NCBI GenBank assembly: GCA_037176705.1
Contig: CM073898.1
Coordinates: 22,676,488-22,740,487 of the forward strand
Length of the DNA stretch: 64,000 nt
Direction: 5' to 3'
From: Molossus alvarezi
Taxonomy: Eukaryota > Chordata > Mammalia > Chiroptera > Molossidae
Shown here: in pieces, positions 1 to 11,483 of the stretch
Layout of the letters: the number at the start of each line of letters is the position of its first letter
Numbering within the stretch: position 1 is the first letter of the stretch
Program-made: the position numbers and the translations under genes
Notes under the pieces: model-generated
What the model was told of the DNA's origin: nothing
Seen by the model: the letters and a program-made list of their open reading frames with translations, nothing else
Database searches by the model: none

Positions 1-270
1 TGGAACTATAAATTACTGATAGAAGGCTTTTAAACTCTCCTTTCAGTTGCATTAGTTTTTGCCTCCAATATTTCAATACTCTTTTGTTAGGTAGATGCTC
101 ATTCAAGACTGTTATGTCTTCTTTGTGAATATACCCCTTTATCATTTTATGATACCTTTTTTCATTTCAGTTAATTTTTCTTGCCATGAAATCATTTTGG
201 TCTAAAATTAACCTAGCTACTACATATTGTTTTTCCCTTTTCTCTTTAGTGTTAACATTGTTACTTCTCT
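1..270 (-). mobile_element. L1M relic, ORF2 endonuclease region (part 1)
   Basis: Old LINE-1 read on the minus strand. The text follows the reverse complement of the L1 ORF2 endonuclease region, for example gaatatacccctttatcatt near 130 and the gtgttaacattgtta stretch near 250. It is open at the window start and resumes at 1621 after a younger insertion. All frames carry stops, so it is non-coding. Seen: text similarity to remembered L1 consensus. Inferred: same element as 1621-2330. Confidence 0.65.
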
Positions 271-286
271 TCATCCCTTTACTTTT

Positions 287-1604
287 TTTTTTTTTAAATT
301 GTAAATCAGGAACTTTTTCAATTGGATTATGTTTTGGGTTTTTGCTTTTCTTGCAATTGAGTTGTATGAGTTCCTTATATATTTAGAATATTAACCCCTT
401 AATTGCAAAATTGGTTGCAAATATTTTTCTCTCAATCTGAAAGATGATTTTAACTTTGTTAATTGTTTCTTTTGATATGTAAAAACTTTTCAAAATTAAA
501 GACAAAGTATACTTCCAAACTAATTTTACAAGGCTAGCAATGCCCTGATACAAAAGCAAAACAAAAACACTGCAAGAAAATTATAGGCTAACATCCCTGA
601 TCAAAAATTCTCACCAAAATATTAGCTAACTGAAATCAAGATACATCAAAAGGAACATACCATGAGTGGGAGTTATCCCCAGGATGCAAGGATATTTCAA
701 CATACATATATCAATTAATGTGATACACCACACTAACAAAATAAGGGATAAGAATCTTATGGTCCTCTCAAAAGATGCAATAAACTTTTGACAAAATTTA
801 ATATCCACTCATGATAAATAATACTCTCAACAAACTGGGTATATAGGGAGTGTACCTTAACATTATTAAGGCAATATGTAACAAACCCACATCTAACACT
901 ATACCCAACTATAGAGAGCTACAAGCATACCCTCTAAGATAAGGAACCACACGAAGGTGCCCAGTCTCACCGCTTCTATTCAACATAGCACTGGAAGTCT
1001 TACCCAGAGCAATCAGGAAAGAGTAATAAAACAAATAGAAAAGAAAGAAGTAAAATGTGTCCGCCGGTGATAGTGATCTCGTATGTAAAAAAGCCTAAAG
1101 TTTCCATCAAAAATATCTTAGAATTTATAAACAAACTCAGTAAAGTTGCAGAATGCAAAATCAACACACAATAATCTATTGCATTCTTATCCACTAACAA
1201 GGAATTATCAGAAAAGGAAATTAAAAATAAACAACAACCTCACTTACAATAGCATGAAGAAAATAAAATACCTAGGAATAAATTTGACCAAACAAGTGAA
1301 ATATCTATACAGTGAAAACTATAAAACATTGACAAAAAAAATTTAAAGGTGACAAAAATAAATAGAAAGACATACCATGTTCATGTTTATGTTTATGGAT
1401 TGGAAGAATTCATATTGTAAAAATGTCCATACTACTCAAAGCAATCAACAGATTCACTGCAATTTAAGTACAAGGCTTGGAACTTTAAAACACCTAGAAG
1501 AAACACAGGGTTTGAAAAGTTCCTTGACTTTGTTCTTCGCAATGATTTTTTGGATTTGATACCAAAAGTGTAAGAGACAAAAGCAAAAATAAACAAGTGG
1601 CAAC
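287..1604 (-). mobile_element. Nested L1 insertion with 5' inversion (twin priming)
   Basis: A 5'-inverted L1 inserted into the older L1M. It opens with a T-run (287-295, the antisense A-tail). About 296-495 is antisense ORF2 C-terminal region (gagttgtatgagttccttat near 358). About 496-1604 is sense ORF2 reverse-transcriptase and later region (caggatgcaaggatatt, cctaggaataaatttgacca). The sense arm ends at aacaagtgg, and the antisense arm starts about 12 bases further along the same L1 map, as expected when two primed cDNA ends join. Flanking TSDs are 271-286 and 1605-1620 (14 of 16 match). No reading frame survives. The A-tail follows an internal ORF2 point, so the 3' end is premature or internally primed. 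Confidence 0.68.
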
Positions 1605-1620
1605 TCATCTTTTTACTTTT

Positions 1621-2330
1621 AATCTATCTGGGTTTTTATATTTAAAGTAGGTTTCTTGTAGACAGCATAAAGAGTTGAATTTCTTTAATCTACTGGTCAG
1701 TCCCTATATTTCAATTGGTATATTTAAACCATTTAAATTTAAAGCGATTATTGATATAAATGGATTACTATTCATTTGTAAACTATTTTTATTCAGTCCC
1801 TTGTTCTTTGTTTATTTTTTATCTTCCACTCTTTTTCTGCCTTCTCTAGTTTTAATTGAACATTTTATATGATACCACTTTCTCTCTTCTGTTATCATAT
1901 ACATTATTTTTTTGAGCCAATAGTTTGCAATATACATTAAAACTAATATTAGTTTACTTTCAAATAACACTCTAATGCCTCACAAGTAGTGTAGGTATCT
2001 AATAACAGAGTATGCCCAATTCCTCCCTTTGAGTGATTATAATATTGATAAACTAAAATCACCCAATATATAGTTAATACCATTTTGAATAAACTATTTA
2101 AGAATGGCATACTTAGCACACTAAAATTAAAATCCAGAATCTTCTTTTATTTTCTTATGTTGCAATATGTTAGCATTTGTTTAAATGTTTTCTTTGTATG
2201 TAATCTGGGTTATAGTTTTCTACATTGATGTTTTATTTTTGTTTTTAAGGTTTATTTTGTCCATATTAATTAAGGAAGTTTTCCTCCTTGAAGAATAGCA
2301 TATAATAAATATTTCCCCAAACACAGAGGT
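1621..2330 (-). mobile_element. L1M relic (part 2), endonuclease start and ORF1-ORF2 spacer
   Basis: Continuation of the L1M that begins at position 1. The text gtttcttgtagacagcat (near 1650) is the reverse complement of the L1 ORF2 N-terminal endonuclease segment. The stretch near 1915-2050 (tttgcaatatacattaaaac) matches the antisense ORF1-ORF2 spacer of L1M/HAL1 elements. Similarity fades after about 2300. Heavily mutated, non-coding. Confidence 0.6.
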
Positions 2331-2389
2331 GGTTCAAAGAAACTTTATCACATTACACATGTAAGGATCTCATATAACAAGCAATTCTT

Positions 2390-2548
2390 GCCCTGGCAGG
2401 TTTGGCTCAGCGGTTAGAGCATCGGTCTGCATTCCAGAGAGACCCGGGTTTGGTTCCCGCTAAGGGCACGTACCTCAGGTGCAGTTTATCCCCGGCCCTG
2501 GTTGGGGTTGTGTGGGTGGCAGCCACTCGATGTGTGTCTCTCACATCG

Positions 2549-2609
<61 letters not shown>

Positions 2610-2675
2610 CCTCCCTCCTACTCTATCTGAACAAAAAATGGAAAAATGTCCTCGGGTAAGGATAAAAAAAAAAAA
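2390..2675 (+). mobile_element. Ves SINE
   Basis: tRNA-derived SINE. The 5' part carries RNA polymerase III box A-like (tggctcagcggttagagc) and box B-like (gggtttggttcccgc) motifs. A tRNA-unrelated body follows with a long CT run, the ggaaaaatgtcctcgggta tail and a short A-run. A 9-bp TSD, agcaattct, lies at 2381-2389 (offset by about one base) and 2676-2684. The apparent ORFs across it are accidental, including a poly-LS stretch from the CT repeat. Confidence 0.9.
2541..2606 (+). repeat. (CT)n microsatellite inside Ves
   Basis: An uninterrupted CT run of about 60 bases, ending in ctccctccctcc. It is an expansion of the CT-rich segment normal for this SINE subfamily. Confidence 0.95.
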
Positions 2676-2684
2676 AGCAATTCT

Positions 2685-4474
2685 AGGAAAGAACTGGAGC
2701 TTAACCAAAAGCTTTTAATAGACTCTCTAAAGAGAACAAGCAAATTGATTAAAACCAATTCTACAGAATATATATTGGGGAAGAATGAATCAGCATGTTT
2801 TGAAGTAAAAATTGAATTTGAATTTAAAAAAATTCTTTCTATTCAAATTTGAAAACATACTATATCCATATTTAACATTTAAATTATCTAGTTAGTATTA
2901 AAACAAAGTTTATTTTAGAGAGGAACAGTAAGAAATGGAAGTGCTAGGCATAGACTTGAAGAGTTAACAATGTAAACTAAAGTGATCAAACTTAAGAATT
3001 TAAAGATGTAATGTCAAAATTATGTTTTTAGCAATGGCTTTTAAAAGAAAGCCAATAAATTCAAGCAAAGGAAAAAGTACCAACCAAAACAAAATTTTGG
3101 TTGCTATCCTCCTTCTAATCAAGCAATTTAAAATATATTAACATACAATTATCTCTGAGAAGAATACTAAATATAGCACTAAATAAGCAATAGTCTGATT
3201 ATATTTATATTCAAGAGGATTTAATCCATTACTTGCTTATTTTTAGATTCTCTAATTAAATGGAGGCATTTCTATTTTACTTTTTCTCTTGGAGGGAAAG
3301 TATAGAGAGATAGAGATCCTCTCATTCAAAACAATTTTTAATATTTTCCAAATGTCTCCACCGAGATCATGAAATAAGCCAGATAAGTTTTCCAAGAAGA
3401 GTAGAAAATTCAGAATATGAGATTTTTGTATATGTCTGAGGTGAAAGATGAGAGTTAGAAACTAACTAAATTTAAAAGCTTAGATTTGGGGGAAGACAAT
3501 AAAATGATAAAGTTGAAATTGCAAAGTTTTGTAGAGGAGACTCTTTTCATGTGTTTTTAATTTCCTGGATGCATCATGATATAATATTTCATGAAACTCA
3601 CACTGATGAAGAATCTCAATAAATTCCCAAATAATAAAATGACAAATAACTAATTCATTCAGTTTAGAGAATGTTCATTATATAATTGGAGATTACTGGT
3701 AAAATAATTTACCCCTTCAACAATACAGAAAAATTTGCCCAGCTTTTTTTCACAATAGAAAGTGTTGCCATATTATTTGGAAAGATGCAATTTCAATAAA
3801 CAACATTATTTTTTATATAGCAGGTCCCCGACTTGTATGATCTTGATATCTAAAGCACTTAATTAACAAATCCTCAGGACCCCCTACCTAGAGATCCTGA
3901 ATAAGTGTGTGTGTGGGGGGAGCTCTAAAAACTCTACTGAATCTCATAGGTGATTTTTATGATCTCACATTTCCCCAAATTACCATTTATAGAGCAGAAA
4001 GTGTCATATTCACAGTCCTGTGTATTCTTCTAGTAATGTCACATTGCTCAGTTCATTTTCTCTTCAGAGAAGGGGGTCCCTCTCCAGATCTATTTTTCAC
4101 TTGAATTTCTCATCTTTCTAAAACCAGATCAGACATTAGCTCCCCCAGCTCATTTATTCTGTGATGTCTGCTTACGTCACACATACCTTTGTTTTCCATG
4201 AATAATACCAACATCTAACGTCTACTGAATTCTGACAATATGCCATGAATTCCATAGTTGAGTATCTCATTGGATATTCACTATACCTCAGTGAGAGAAT
4301 GTATCAGTTCATGATGTAATTAGAGAAGAATCATCTGAAGATGTATTAAGGGATTTGTTAGAAAATGTGTCAGTTGTCAATGTATTGCCTCATAGCTCCA
4401 AATGTCCCCTTTAGTATATACTCAGTAAGAAATTGAGCAGATTAAATAAAATGGAGGTATAAAAACTCTTAATT
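2685..4474. other. Unassigned AT-rich sequence with one hAT-like fragment
   Basis: No gene or clear recent repeat. Around 3826-3970 the text (tcctcaggaccccctacc, then agatcctgaataagtg and ctcataggtgatttttatga) resembles the core of an MER5/MER58-like non-autonomous hAT-Charlie element, strongly diverged. The rest is probably unique or too old to recognise. Confidence 0.4.
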
Positions 4475-4490
4475 AAAATAGAGGAAGATA

Positions 4491-4716
4491 GCCTGGCCAG
4501 TGTGGCTCAGTGGATTGAGTGTCATCCTATGGACTGAGAGGTCCTGGTTTGACTCCTGGTCAGGGCACATACCCAGGTTTCGGGCTTGATTCCCAGCATG
4601 GGGGTACATACAGGAGACAGCTGATTTATGTTTCTCTCTCACATTGATGCTTCTATCTCTCTTCCCTTCTTCTCTATCTAAAATATCAATAAAAACATAT
4701 TTTAAAAACTAAAATA
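4491..4716 (+). mobile_element. Ves SINE, longer-tailed subfamily
   Basis: Starts gcctggccagtgtggctcag and has box B-like ggtttgactcctgg. It has the aggagacagctgattta body and ends in atcaataaaaacatatttt, a different 3' tail from the copy at 2390. A 16-bp TSD with three mismatches lies at 4475-4490 and 4717-4732. It sits just upstream of the L1M relic. Confidence 0.88.
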
Positions 4717-4732
4717 AAACAGAGGAGGGTAA

Positions 4733-5139
4733 AAAAAAGATAAAAATAAACAATAAACCAATGTAGTTAGTGAACAGAAAAGAATTAGCAAGATTTTAAT
4801 TCAAATATATTGAAAATCACTTTATTTCTAAATGGTTTAACAGGTAAAAGAGAGATTGGCAGACTGGATGCAATTAAAACAAACAAAACCTAATTAAATG
4901 CTGTCTACATGGAATTGATGATGAGTATAAAAAAGCAGGTAGATTAAAAGTAAAGAGATACAATAAACTATAACATGCTAACACTAATGAAAGAAAGTTG
5001 GAATAGCTGTAATAAGCACAAAAAGCTGACTTCTAGCCAGGGAATATAACCAGGGACAAGAAGGGACATTATAGTATGCTAAAGAAACCAATTCTCTACC
5101 AAATATATATCAACACTAAACATGTATGTACCTATCAAC
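4733..5139 (+). mobile_element. L1M relic, ORF2 endonuclease region (part 1)
   Basis: Sense L1 ORF2 N-terminal region. Recognisable stretches are agagattggcagactggat (4850) and cataacatgctaacactaat (4972), followed by ggacattatagtatg and caacactaaacatgtatgt. It breaks off in the middle of a conserved L1 segment at 5139 and resumes at 5521, so the intervening 381 bp were inserted. The frame is destroyed. Confidence 0.72.
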
Positions 5140-5520
5140 TGTTGTAACTATATTGTCTTGGAGGAGGTATCATGAGGTCAAACCCAGATCAAGAGACAAA
5201 ATGGAAGAAGTTTTACAGCTGGTTATACTTACAGTTCCCTGGGAAGTACACAGTGCACCCTCCAGGATAACCCAGGCTTCTGTGGAAAGAAAGGCTAAGC
5301 AGGGCTGGCAAGTTTAGGAATGACTCATTCGAATAATGTCATCAGGCTCCGGGGCAGCTGGTGGTCTGACCTGTCCTGGGATAATTAGGGAAACCACATC
5401 GTGACCCCGCATGTGAGAGCCTGATGCCTGATAAAAAAAAAAGAGGGTTCTAGGAGCGACTGGTTTCTAGCCAGGTCCTCAAAACTGGGCCATGATAACA
5501 TTTAAAAAATCTCTCTTACA
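5140..5520. mobile_element. Probable solo LTR (ERV), 381 bp, family not named
   Basis: The block interrupting the L1M starts with TG and ends with CA. It is flanked by tcaac (5135-5139) and ccaac (5521-5525), a 5-bp TSD with one mismatch, the length typical of ERVL/MaLR-type LTRs. It is richer in G+C than its surroundings and has no ORF. An A-rich stretch near 5430 could be a decayed polyadenylation signal. No internal ERV sequence is present, so it fits a solo LTR. I cannot assign a family. The boundaries rest on the L1 interruption plus the TG/CA and TSD match. Confidence 0.55.
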
Positions 5521-6106
5521 CCAACAGAGTGTCTAAATACATGAGGAGAAACAAACAAACAAACAAACTGATAGGAATAAAAGAAATAGAGAAATCTACA
5601 ACTATAGTTGGGAATTTCAGCACCTTTGTCTCAATAATTGATAGATCAAGCAGGCAGAAAATCAGTAAGAGTATAGATGACCTGAACAGTGCTATCTATC
5701 AAGTTGACCTAATTGACATTTATCGAACACTCCAAACAGCGACGGCACAATACATATTCTTCTCATGCTCACACAACATTCACCAAGATGGACTAGGTTT
5801 TGGGTCATAAAACATACCTTAAGAAATTTAAATAATAGAAACCACAGGAAGAATATTTAAGACTATAATAGATTTACATTTGAAATCGATAACAAAGATA
5901 GCTGAAAAACACCCAAGTATTTAGAAACTAAGCAACAGGCCTGCAAATAGCCCATGGATAAAAACTGTCCCCCCAAAAAGTAAAACTTATTTATAACTAA
6001 ATAAAATTGGAAATATAGCATCAAACTTTCTGGAATTATAGCACCAAAATTTTTGGAGTTCTGCTTCATCAGTGCATAAAGAAGTACATTTATAGTATTA
6101 CATGTA
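5521..6106 (+). mobile_element. L1M relic, ORF2 endonuclease region (part 2)
   Basis: Resumes the L1 from 5139. The 5529-5810 frame still reads endonuclease-like text (DRSSRQKISK, DLIDIYRTLQTATAQY, FFSCSH), followed by nucleotide similarity through aatcgataacaaagatagc to acatttatagtatta. It is a fossil: the endonuclease metal-binding and catalytic region is not intact and the frame is lost after 5810. It is interrupted again at about 6106 by a DNA transposon. Confidence 0.75.
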
Positions 6107-6707
6107 TAGTAAGTTCTCACTTAACATCTGAATAGGTTCTTGGAAACTGAGGCTTCAAGCAAAATGATGTCTACCCAAACCAATTTGACCAGAGGCTAAT
6201 AAATATAAATAAGAGTTAAGTTCCTACAGCATATCTCTGGTCACAAAAACATCATCAAACTTTTAAAGAAAGGCCCCAAACAGTTCTAATAATAAATATT
6301 GAAATAAATGTGAGCTATACATACATTTAGGAAATATTAATAAAAACAAGTAAGATAATTATCTCCCAACCCACTCATTCCAGTTCAGAGTAGCAGGTGG
6401 CCGAGTCCATTCCTACAGCTCAGGGTACAAGGCAGAACCCTCCCTGGACAGGACACACTCCACTGCAGGCCACTCACAGGCACATGCATACACGTAGGCA
6501 GAGACCATTTAGACACGCCAGTTCACCGAATATGCGCATCTTTGGGAGGTGGAGGAAACTGGTGTACTCAGATAAAACCCACACAGACATGGCAAGTACG
6601 TGTCAACTCCACACAAACACTGGCCCCCACTAGGAATCAATATTTTTTCTCATCTATGTTACAATGAAACAATGTTAAACAAAATAATGCTATTCAAGTA
6701 CCTGCTA
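6107..6707. mobile_element. Ancient TA-targeting DNA transposon (Tigger/pogo-like), non-autonomous
   Basis: About 600 bp inserted into the L1M. The ends are inverted repeats: tagtaagttctcacttaaca at the left, and a right end whose reverse complement begins tagcaggtacttgaatagca. Flanking TA dinucleotides fit the TA target of Tc1/mariner/pogo elements. The core (cacacgtaggcagagaccat to cacacagacatggcaag) belongs to a widespread old vertebrate repeat as I remember it. It has no transposase ORF. Exact family not assigned. Confidence 0.55.
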
Positions 6708-7060
6708 TATTAGAAAAGGAGAACAATATAAAATTAATAACCCAAGTTTTCATCTTAGAACACAGGAGCAAGATGAGTGAATTAAATTTAAAGCAAGTAG
6801 AAGGAATGTAATAAAAAGTAATGCAGAAAGCCATGAACTTGAAAACAGGAAAAAAAAAATAGGGAGAAAATTAGCAAGACAAAATTCTTGTTCTTTGAAA
6901 ATAAACATAGAAATTAAGAAATCTTCAATCAGAATCTCCAAGAAAACAAGATAGATGACTCAAATGATCAATATGAGAAATAAAACAGCTGTTATCAACG
7001 CTCATCCTGTGGAAATTAACAAGATAATAAGGGAATAGCATGAACTACAAATACTATGAG
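6708..7060 (+). mobile_element. L1M relic, start of ORF2 RT region (part 3)
   Basis: Continues the same L1 after the DNA transposon. Matching text includes tattagaaaaggagaacaat, aaagcaagtagaaggaatg, attcttgttctttgaaaata and aagataataagggaatagca. The reading frame is gone. Similarity fades by about 7060. Confidence 0.68.
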
Positions 7061-7488
7061 TATAATATTCCCATACTGTAGCTACCTGCCAGAAAAAAGT
7101 CAATACCAGAGAAACATAATATTATTCAAAGGCTCAAATTATGACTTCAATTTCTCATGCATAATGTCTGGGAGGTTGGTATTCAAATCAAATTATACCC
7201 ACTCAAAAAGGGGGTGGGTGTTGAGGAGAGTTGATGGCAGAGGACTATTCTATCTAGTGTAGAATCACTAGACAGCATTTCTTTATCATGTTGCTCTCCA
7301 AGGATCTCCCATGAAATGGGAAACTGACCGATAAATAAATAAGTGTAACTCATGGCTGTGGTTCCAATGACATACATCTGTGTAAGCGATTGAGATAGCA
7401 GGGAAGACTTTCAGTGAATGGAATGTGTTCTCTGTTTGATTCTGCAATTTCCTTGAAACCTGAATCTCCAGCAGATTCATGTATCACA
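7061..7488. other. Unassigned sequence
   Basis: No recognisable gene or repeat. Short open frames exist on both strands (60-70 codons), but they overlap and show no protein-family similarity. Confidence 0.4.
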
Positions 7489-7911
7489 GGCTATTACAGA
7501 CTGAATTTTTTCCCCAAAAAATATTTGCTGAATTCCCAACCTTAGGTACCAATGAATGTGACCTTATTTGAAACAGGGTCCATGCAGATATCATCAAGTT
7601 AGGGTGAGGTTGTTAAGTTGGGTCTACAGCAATTCAACTGGTGTACTTAGAAGAGGAAAATGCCATGTGACAACAGAGGCAAAGACTGGGTGGTGTGGCT
7701 GCAAATCAACAAATCCCAAGGAGTGATGACCACCTCCAGAAACTAGGAAGAGGCAAGGAAAGACTCTAGCCAGGGTCTCCGAGGGAGATGGCCCTGCTCA
7801 CACCTAGATATCAGAGTTCTAGCCTCCAGACCTGTCAGAGAATGAATTGCTGTTGTTTTAAACCACCTAGTTTATGGCAATTTGTTACTGCAGCCATAGG
7901 AAGTGAATACA
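7489..7911 (+). mobile_element. MLT1-like MaLR LTR
   Basis: Old ERVL-MaLR LTR in sense. It opens with ctattacagactgaatttt, has the internal accttatttgaaacagggtc block, and ends with the diagnostic 3' part: agcctccagacctgtcagag, ttgctgttgttttaaaccac, then gtgaataca. No internal MaLR sequence follows, so it is probably a solo LTR. Subfamily not resolved and the terminal TSD is not visible. Confidence 0.75.
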
Positions 7912-8479
7912 TGGTTTGATCAGGTGCTTTAACCCTCTGAGACAATTTTACAATGTTGCAGAGGAATGATGTATCAGTAATGACCAGAATTCTGAGTGGA
8001 AGGAACCAACCAGATAGGTCAGTACAGTAGCCTGTCTGCCAAAAATTCTGATAGAAGTCAAGCTAAACTCATGGAGGAGGACATTAGTTCTCAAAAAGGT
8101 GGTGTGATTGCCTCACGGAAGAGGAGAGAGCCAAGTCCTGGGTGGAAATCCAGCAGGCAGGAATACCTGTGAGGGGGTTTTTGGTGGAGGGGTCTGTCTA
8201 AGGTAATAGGGTGGTTTTCAGCAACTTGGAATTCCCCAGAGGGAATAAACTGGTAGAAGAGGTCCAAGAAGGCAAGACTGTTTTCAGCATTCAGGTGCCA
8301 AGCAAATATTGCCAGTTTTCCCTAAGTGGCATAAATGATTCATTTCTCTTTCCAAATAGGAAAAAAACTGTGCCCCGCTCACCCTCCATATCTGTCATAT
8401 GTGGACTTGATAAGTGTGTCCTAGCAACCTAAGTGAGGTGCAGTGACAGGCATCACAAATGTTTGCTTTTACTTTGTTT

Positions 8480-8570
8480 TAAGCACAAACCAAGGGCAGT
8501 GCCCTAGTGTCCAGCACAGTGCCTGACACACAGCATCTGCTTGATGAATGTTCACTGACTTAATGGGGAC
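8480..8570 (+). mobile_element. L2/MIR-type 3' tail relic
   Basis: The text cagcacagtgcctgacacac followed by agcatctgcttgatgaatg matches the shared 3' tail of L2 and MIR. Short and old. Confidence 0.6.
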
Positions 8571-8584
8571 GCCCGCCAACTCGA

Positions 8585-8945
8585 GCCCTCGCTGCTCTCC
8601 ACACATACGAGAAATCTGAGAGAACAACCTATTGATTTATTTACCCTTACTTTGCCATTTTAAATTAAACCCAGAGCATTCACAAAGAAACTGCACTGAC
8701 CAAAGCTATCTGGTATGTGATTCAGATTAATTGCTGCTGCAGTCACTCATGAGTTTTGGCACGGTTTGTATTTTGGTAAGCAAAACTAAGGGAATTTATT
8801 TTTGGACATCTACATCAATCTTTATTTGGACAATGAAATGAATCATTGTAAACCCCACTGTCAAAATGGCCAATGTGATTTGGTAACACAGAGTCAGTGA
8901 TTACCTGGCCTTAGAGTTCCTGGGATTTTCCACTGTTGAGAATAT
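8585..8945. other. Apparently unique non-coding sequence
   Basis: No repeat recognised. Base composition is balanced and it contains several A/T-rich homeodomain-like words (ttaattgctgctgcag near 8725). A conserved non-coding element is possible but not shown. Confidence 0.3.
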
Positions 8946-8994
8946 CACCTGCATCTTTTCTTTCTTTGTGTGTGTATGTGTGTGTGAATGACTT

Positions 8995-9310
8995 AATGTG
9001 TTTTATTTTTACTTTTTAATTTAATTTATGGGGGTGACCATGGTTCGAAAAACTATATAGATTTCAAGTGTACAACTCAGTAAAACATCATCTGTATACT
9101 ACATCATGCGCCCATCACCCCAAGAAAAGTCTCTTTCCATCTTTATTTTCTCCATTTTCCCACCTCCACCTACCCCCACCCCTCATTCCTTCTGCCTATC
9201 ACCAAACCGTTGTCTGTTGTGTGTTATATATATATGTGTGTGTGTGTTTTCCTTAATCCCTCCACCTTCTTTCATCCAGTCCCCCAACCCCTCTCCTTGA
9301 TGCAAGTATT
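8995..9310 (-). mobile_element. L1 3' UTR fragment (antisense)
   Basis: The reverse complement is an L1MA-type 3' UTR. It begins with a T-rich tail, then tttcaagtgtacaactcagt, catcatctgtatactacatc, gcccatcacccca and a pyrimidine-rich block with tgtctgttgtgtgttatata. Similar to the copy at 44165-44460. It is 5'-truncated within the 3' UTR. Confidence 0.75.
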
Positions 9311-9945
9311 TGGGGCTTTGAGCTAGTTCCCATTTCACTACATAAAGCAGTTCTGAGCATGCAAAAACCATACTGATCAGCACTTTTTAGAAAATGAAAC
9401 AATTTGCAGGGTCCTGAATGATAGATGGCAATGAGGAAATGCATTGTACTGTGCTTTCAAAGTAAAATTTCAGCAATAACTTTCCTTATAAGTATGGGGG
9501 TCATACATACCTGTTTGCCATGGAGTGCCCTGATTTACACAAGATGCATCGCTGTAACAAATAATAGCATTCACTTTTGCTCCCCAAATTATCCCTGTTT
9601 TATTGCAAATTATACTGTCACACTTATAGTAGCACTTTCTTTGAGGTTTCCTAAGTGGTGAGATTTCAGGAGCCTGGGAGGAATTAGATGCAAATATTTA
9701 CAGCCTTCTGGAAGTGTCAGGACAGACAGATACAATATGTGCAAAGCAGGTTTAGCTAAGAGAACAAGGAGTAAAGGATGGTGGATGGGTTGAGGGAAGA
9801 ACAAACAAGTCTAACATATTCAGGCAGGCAACAGACATGAGAGGTCATAAGTTGGGAAGGAATAAAAAAGTATCTTGGTACCAGAAGGCCTAGCAGAGTT
9901 AAAAAATAGAAAGTCAGCAAAATTCAGGAGCAGTAATGCTATAAG
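9311..9945. other. Unassigned sequence
   Basis: No gene or repeat recognised. ORFs of 60-80 codons on both strands are not protein-like. Confidence 0.35.
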
Positions 9946-9949
9946 CTAT

Positions 9950-10190
9950 TGTTTATTGCATATCTACTGTGTGCCAGAATCCAGGCTTAATGATTTGTGT
10001 GCAAAAATGTATTTCATTTCTGTACCAATCTAGAAAATAAATATCTGTGACCATGTTTTATAAATACAAATGGAAACTCAGAGAGTTTAAATAAGCTGCT
10101 TAATGTATCATAGGATGGTACTAGTTTAAAAAACCAGATCCAACTGGTTTTCAAAACCCTGTACTCTTTAAATATGGTACCTTATGACCT
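9950..10190 (-). mobile_element. MIR/L2-type SINE relic (antisense)
   Basis: The order gcatatctactgtgtgccag, then aaatggaaactcagagagtt, then aataagctgcttaatg is the reverse-complement layout of a MIR (tail first, core after). Diverged. Confidence 0.55.
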
Positions 10191-11300
10191 TTCTCCAGGC
10201 TCTGTGATTGATGATTTCTAATTCTAAGGCCTTATACTGTGTTGCATGAACCCTGGCACAATCTCACAAGATTTTGTAGAAGGAAGAAAGAGAAAAAACT
10301 GGGAAACAACAGGTAAATTATTTTCCCAAGGCTTCAGTGGGACAAGGTTAGGACCAAATACAGGAAGTTTTAGTTTAGCAATAATACTGCTACCTAATGA
10401 TAGCTCAGAAATTAAAGATAACGGAAATGGAGTTTTTAAAATAGATATATTTGTAATCATGGTTTCAGAATTACACTGAAATTTACATATACCTGTGGAG
10501 TCTTTATTCTGCTGGGAAGAATATTCTAAGATTCTACTGGGAAAATTCTATTAACCTGTCAGCTTTATATGGACTTATTAATATTACTTGAATGAACTTT
10601 AAAAAGTATATTTGTGATTAATATTTATGAATATGCAGGGTGAAAATATAAAACTTCTCATGGTCATTTATTTCTTGACTGCTGTCAGAGGTCTTTAAGC
10701 CTCAATGCAAACTTTTTTCGAGGTTGTCCCCAATTTTCTTGGGACTCATTTGGGATCTGCCTTACTTAGGTTCTAGTTCATCTAATGAACTTCTTTTACC
10801 CTGTTAAATCCATAAGTGCCTTCTCAAAGGCTCAGAAATCACCTGCTGACAGCATCTCTACTTTAATATTCCCTGTAAATAGAATTTTGTCATAAGAGAA
10901 AAAAAATGTGGAAGCAATGCATAGCTCTAGAACATTTTTGAGAATGGAAGTGGTTCCCACTGGGCATAATGACACCTGTAGTTACCAAACAAGTACATTT
11001 ATTTAACTTATATCATCTGCAGAGAATGCACAAGTGGTCGTAGAATTTACTAGAGGAAACCCCCTTTCCTCTAGGGATTTAGACCACATATTATCTAAAA
11101 TTCTCAGCCATTAGGAGGTACCACTGTGGCAGAACTGTTCCTTATTTTCTCCCTTCTTCACATAGCTCCACCTCTGTATTCAACAGATCTCATTAAGTCT
11201 ATTGTCAAGTCTATCACTCAATTAACACCATCATCCAGGCTTGTCAGAGCCTTGTCGCAGTTTCTTCATTGGTCCCCCAGCCTCTATTTTCTCTTCTCTT
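10191..11300. other. Unassigned sequence
   Basis: Nothing recognised beyond AT-rich stretches. The two overlapping opposite-strand frames at 10224-10479 have no recognisable domain. Confidence 0.35.
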
Positions 11301-11483
11301 AGCTCAGCAAACTATTTCTAAGAATGGTCAAATAGTAAATATTTCTAGTTTCCCAGGCCCTATCACAGCTACTCAAATCTGCTGTAGTCGCATGAAATCA
11401 GTCATAGTCAATATGTAACTAAATAGGCAAGACTGTGTTCCAATAAAACAGGAAGCAGCCAGGGAGTCATAGTTTGATGACCT
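11301..11483 (+). mobile_element. Ancient non-autonomous hAT element
   Basis: Matches from end to end an old eutherian DNA repeat: cagcaaactatttctaagaa at the left, then caaatagtaaatatttctag, tcaatatgtaactaaatagg and gactgtgttccaataaaac, ending agtcatagtttgatgacc. The ends are imperfect inverted repeats (gcaaact/agtttg..). I recognise the type but not the Repbase name with certainty. Confidence 0.6.

Noticed and set aside
2402..2659. tRNA gene or small protein at the Ves SINE
   Set aside because: The tRNA-like head is part of a SINE with TSD and no tRNA acceptor stem or 3' end. The ORF is poly-LS from a CT run.
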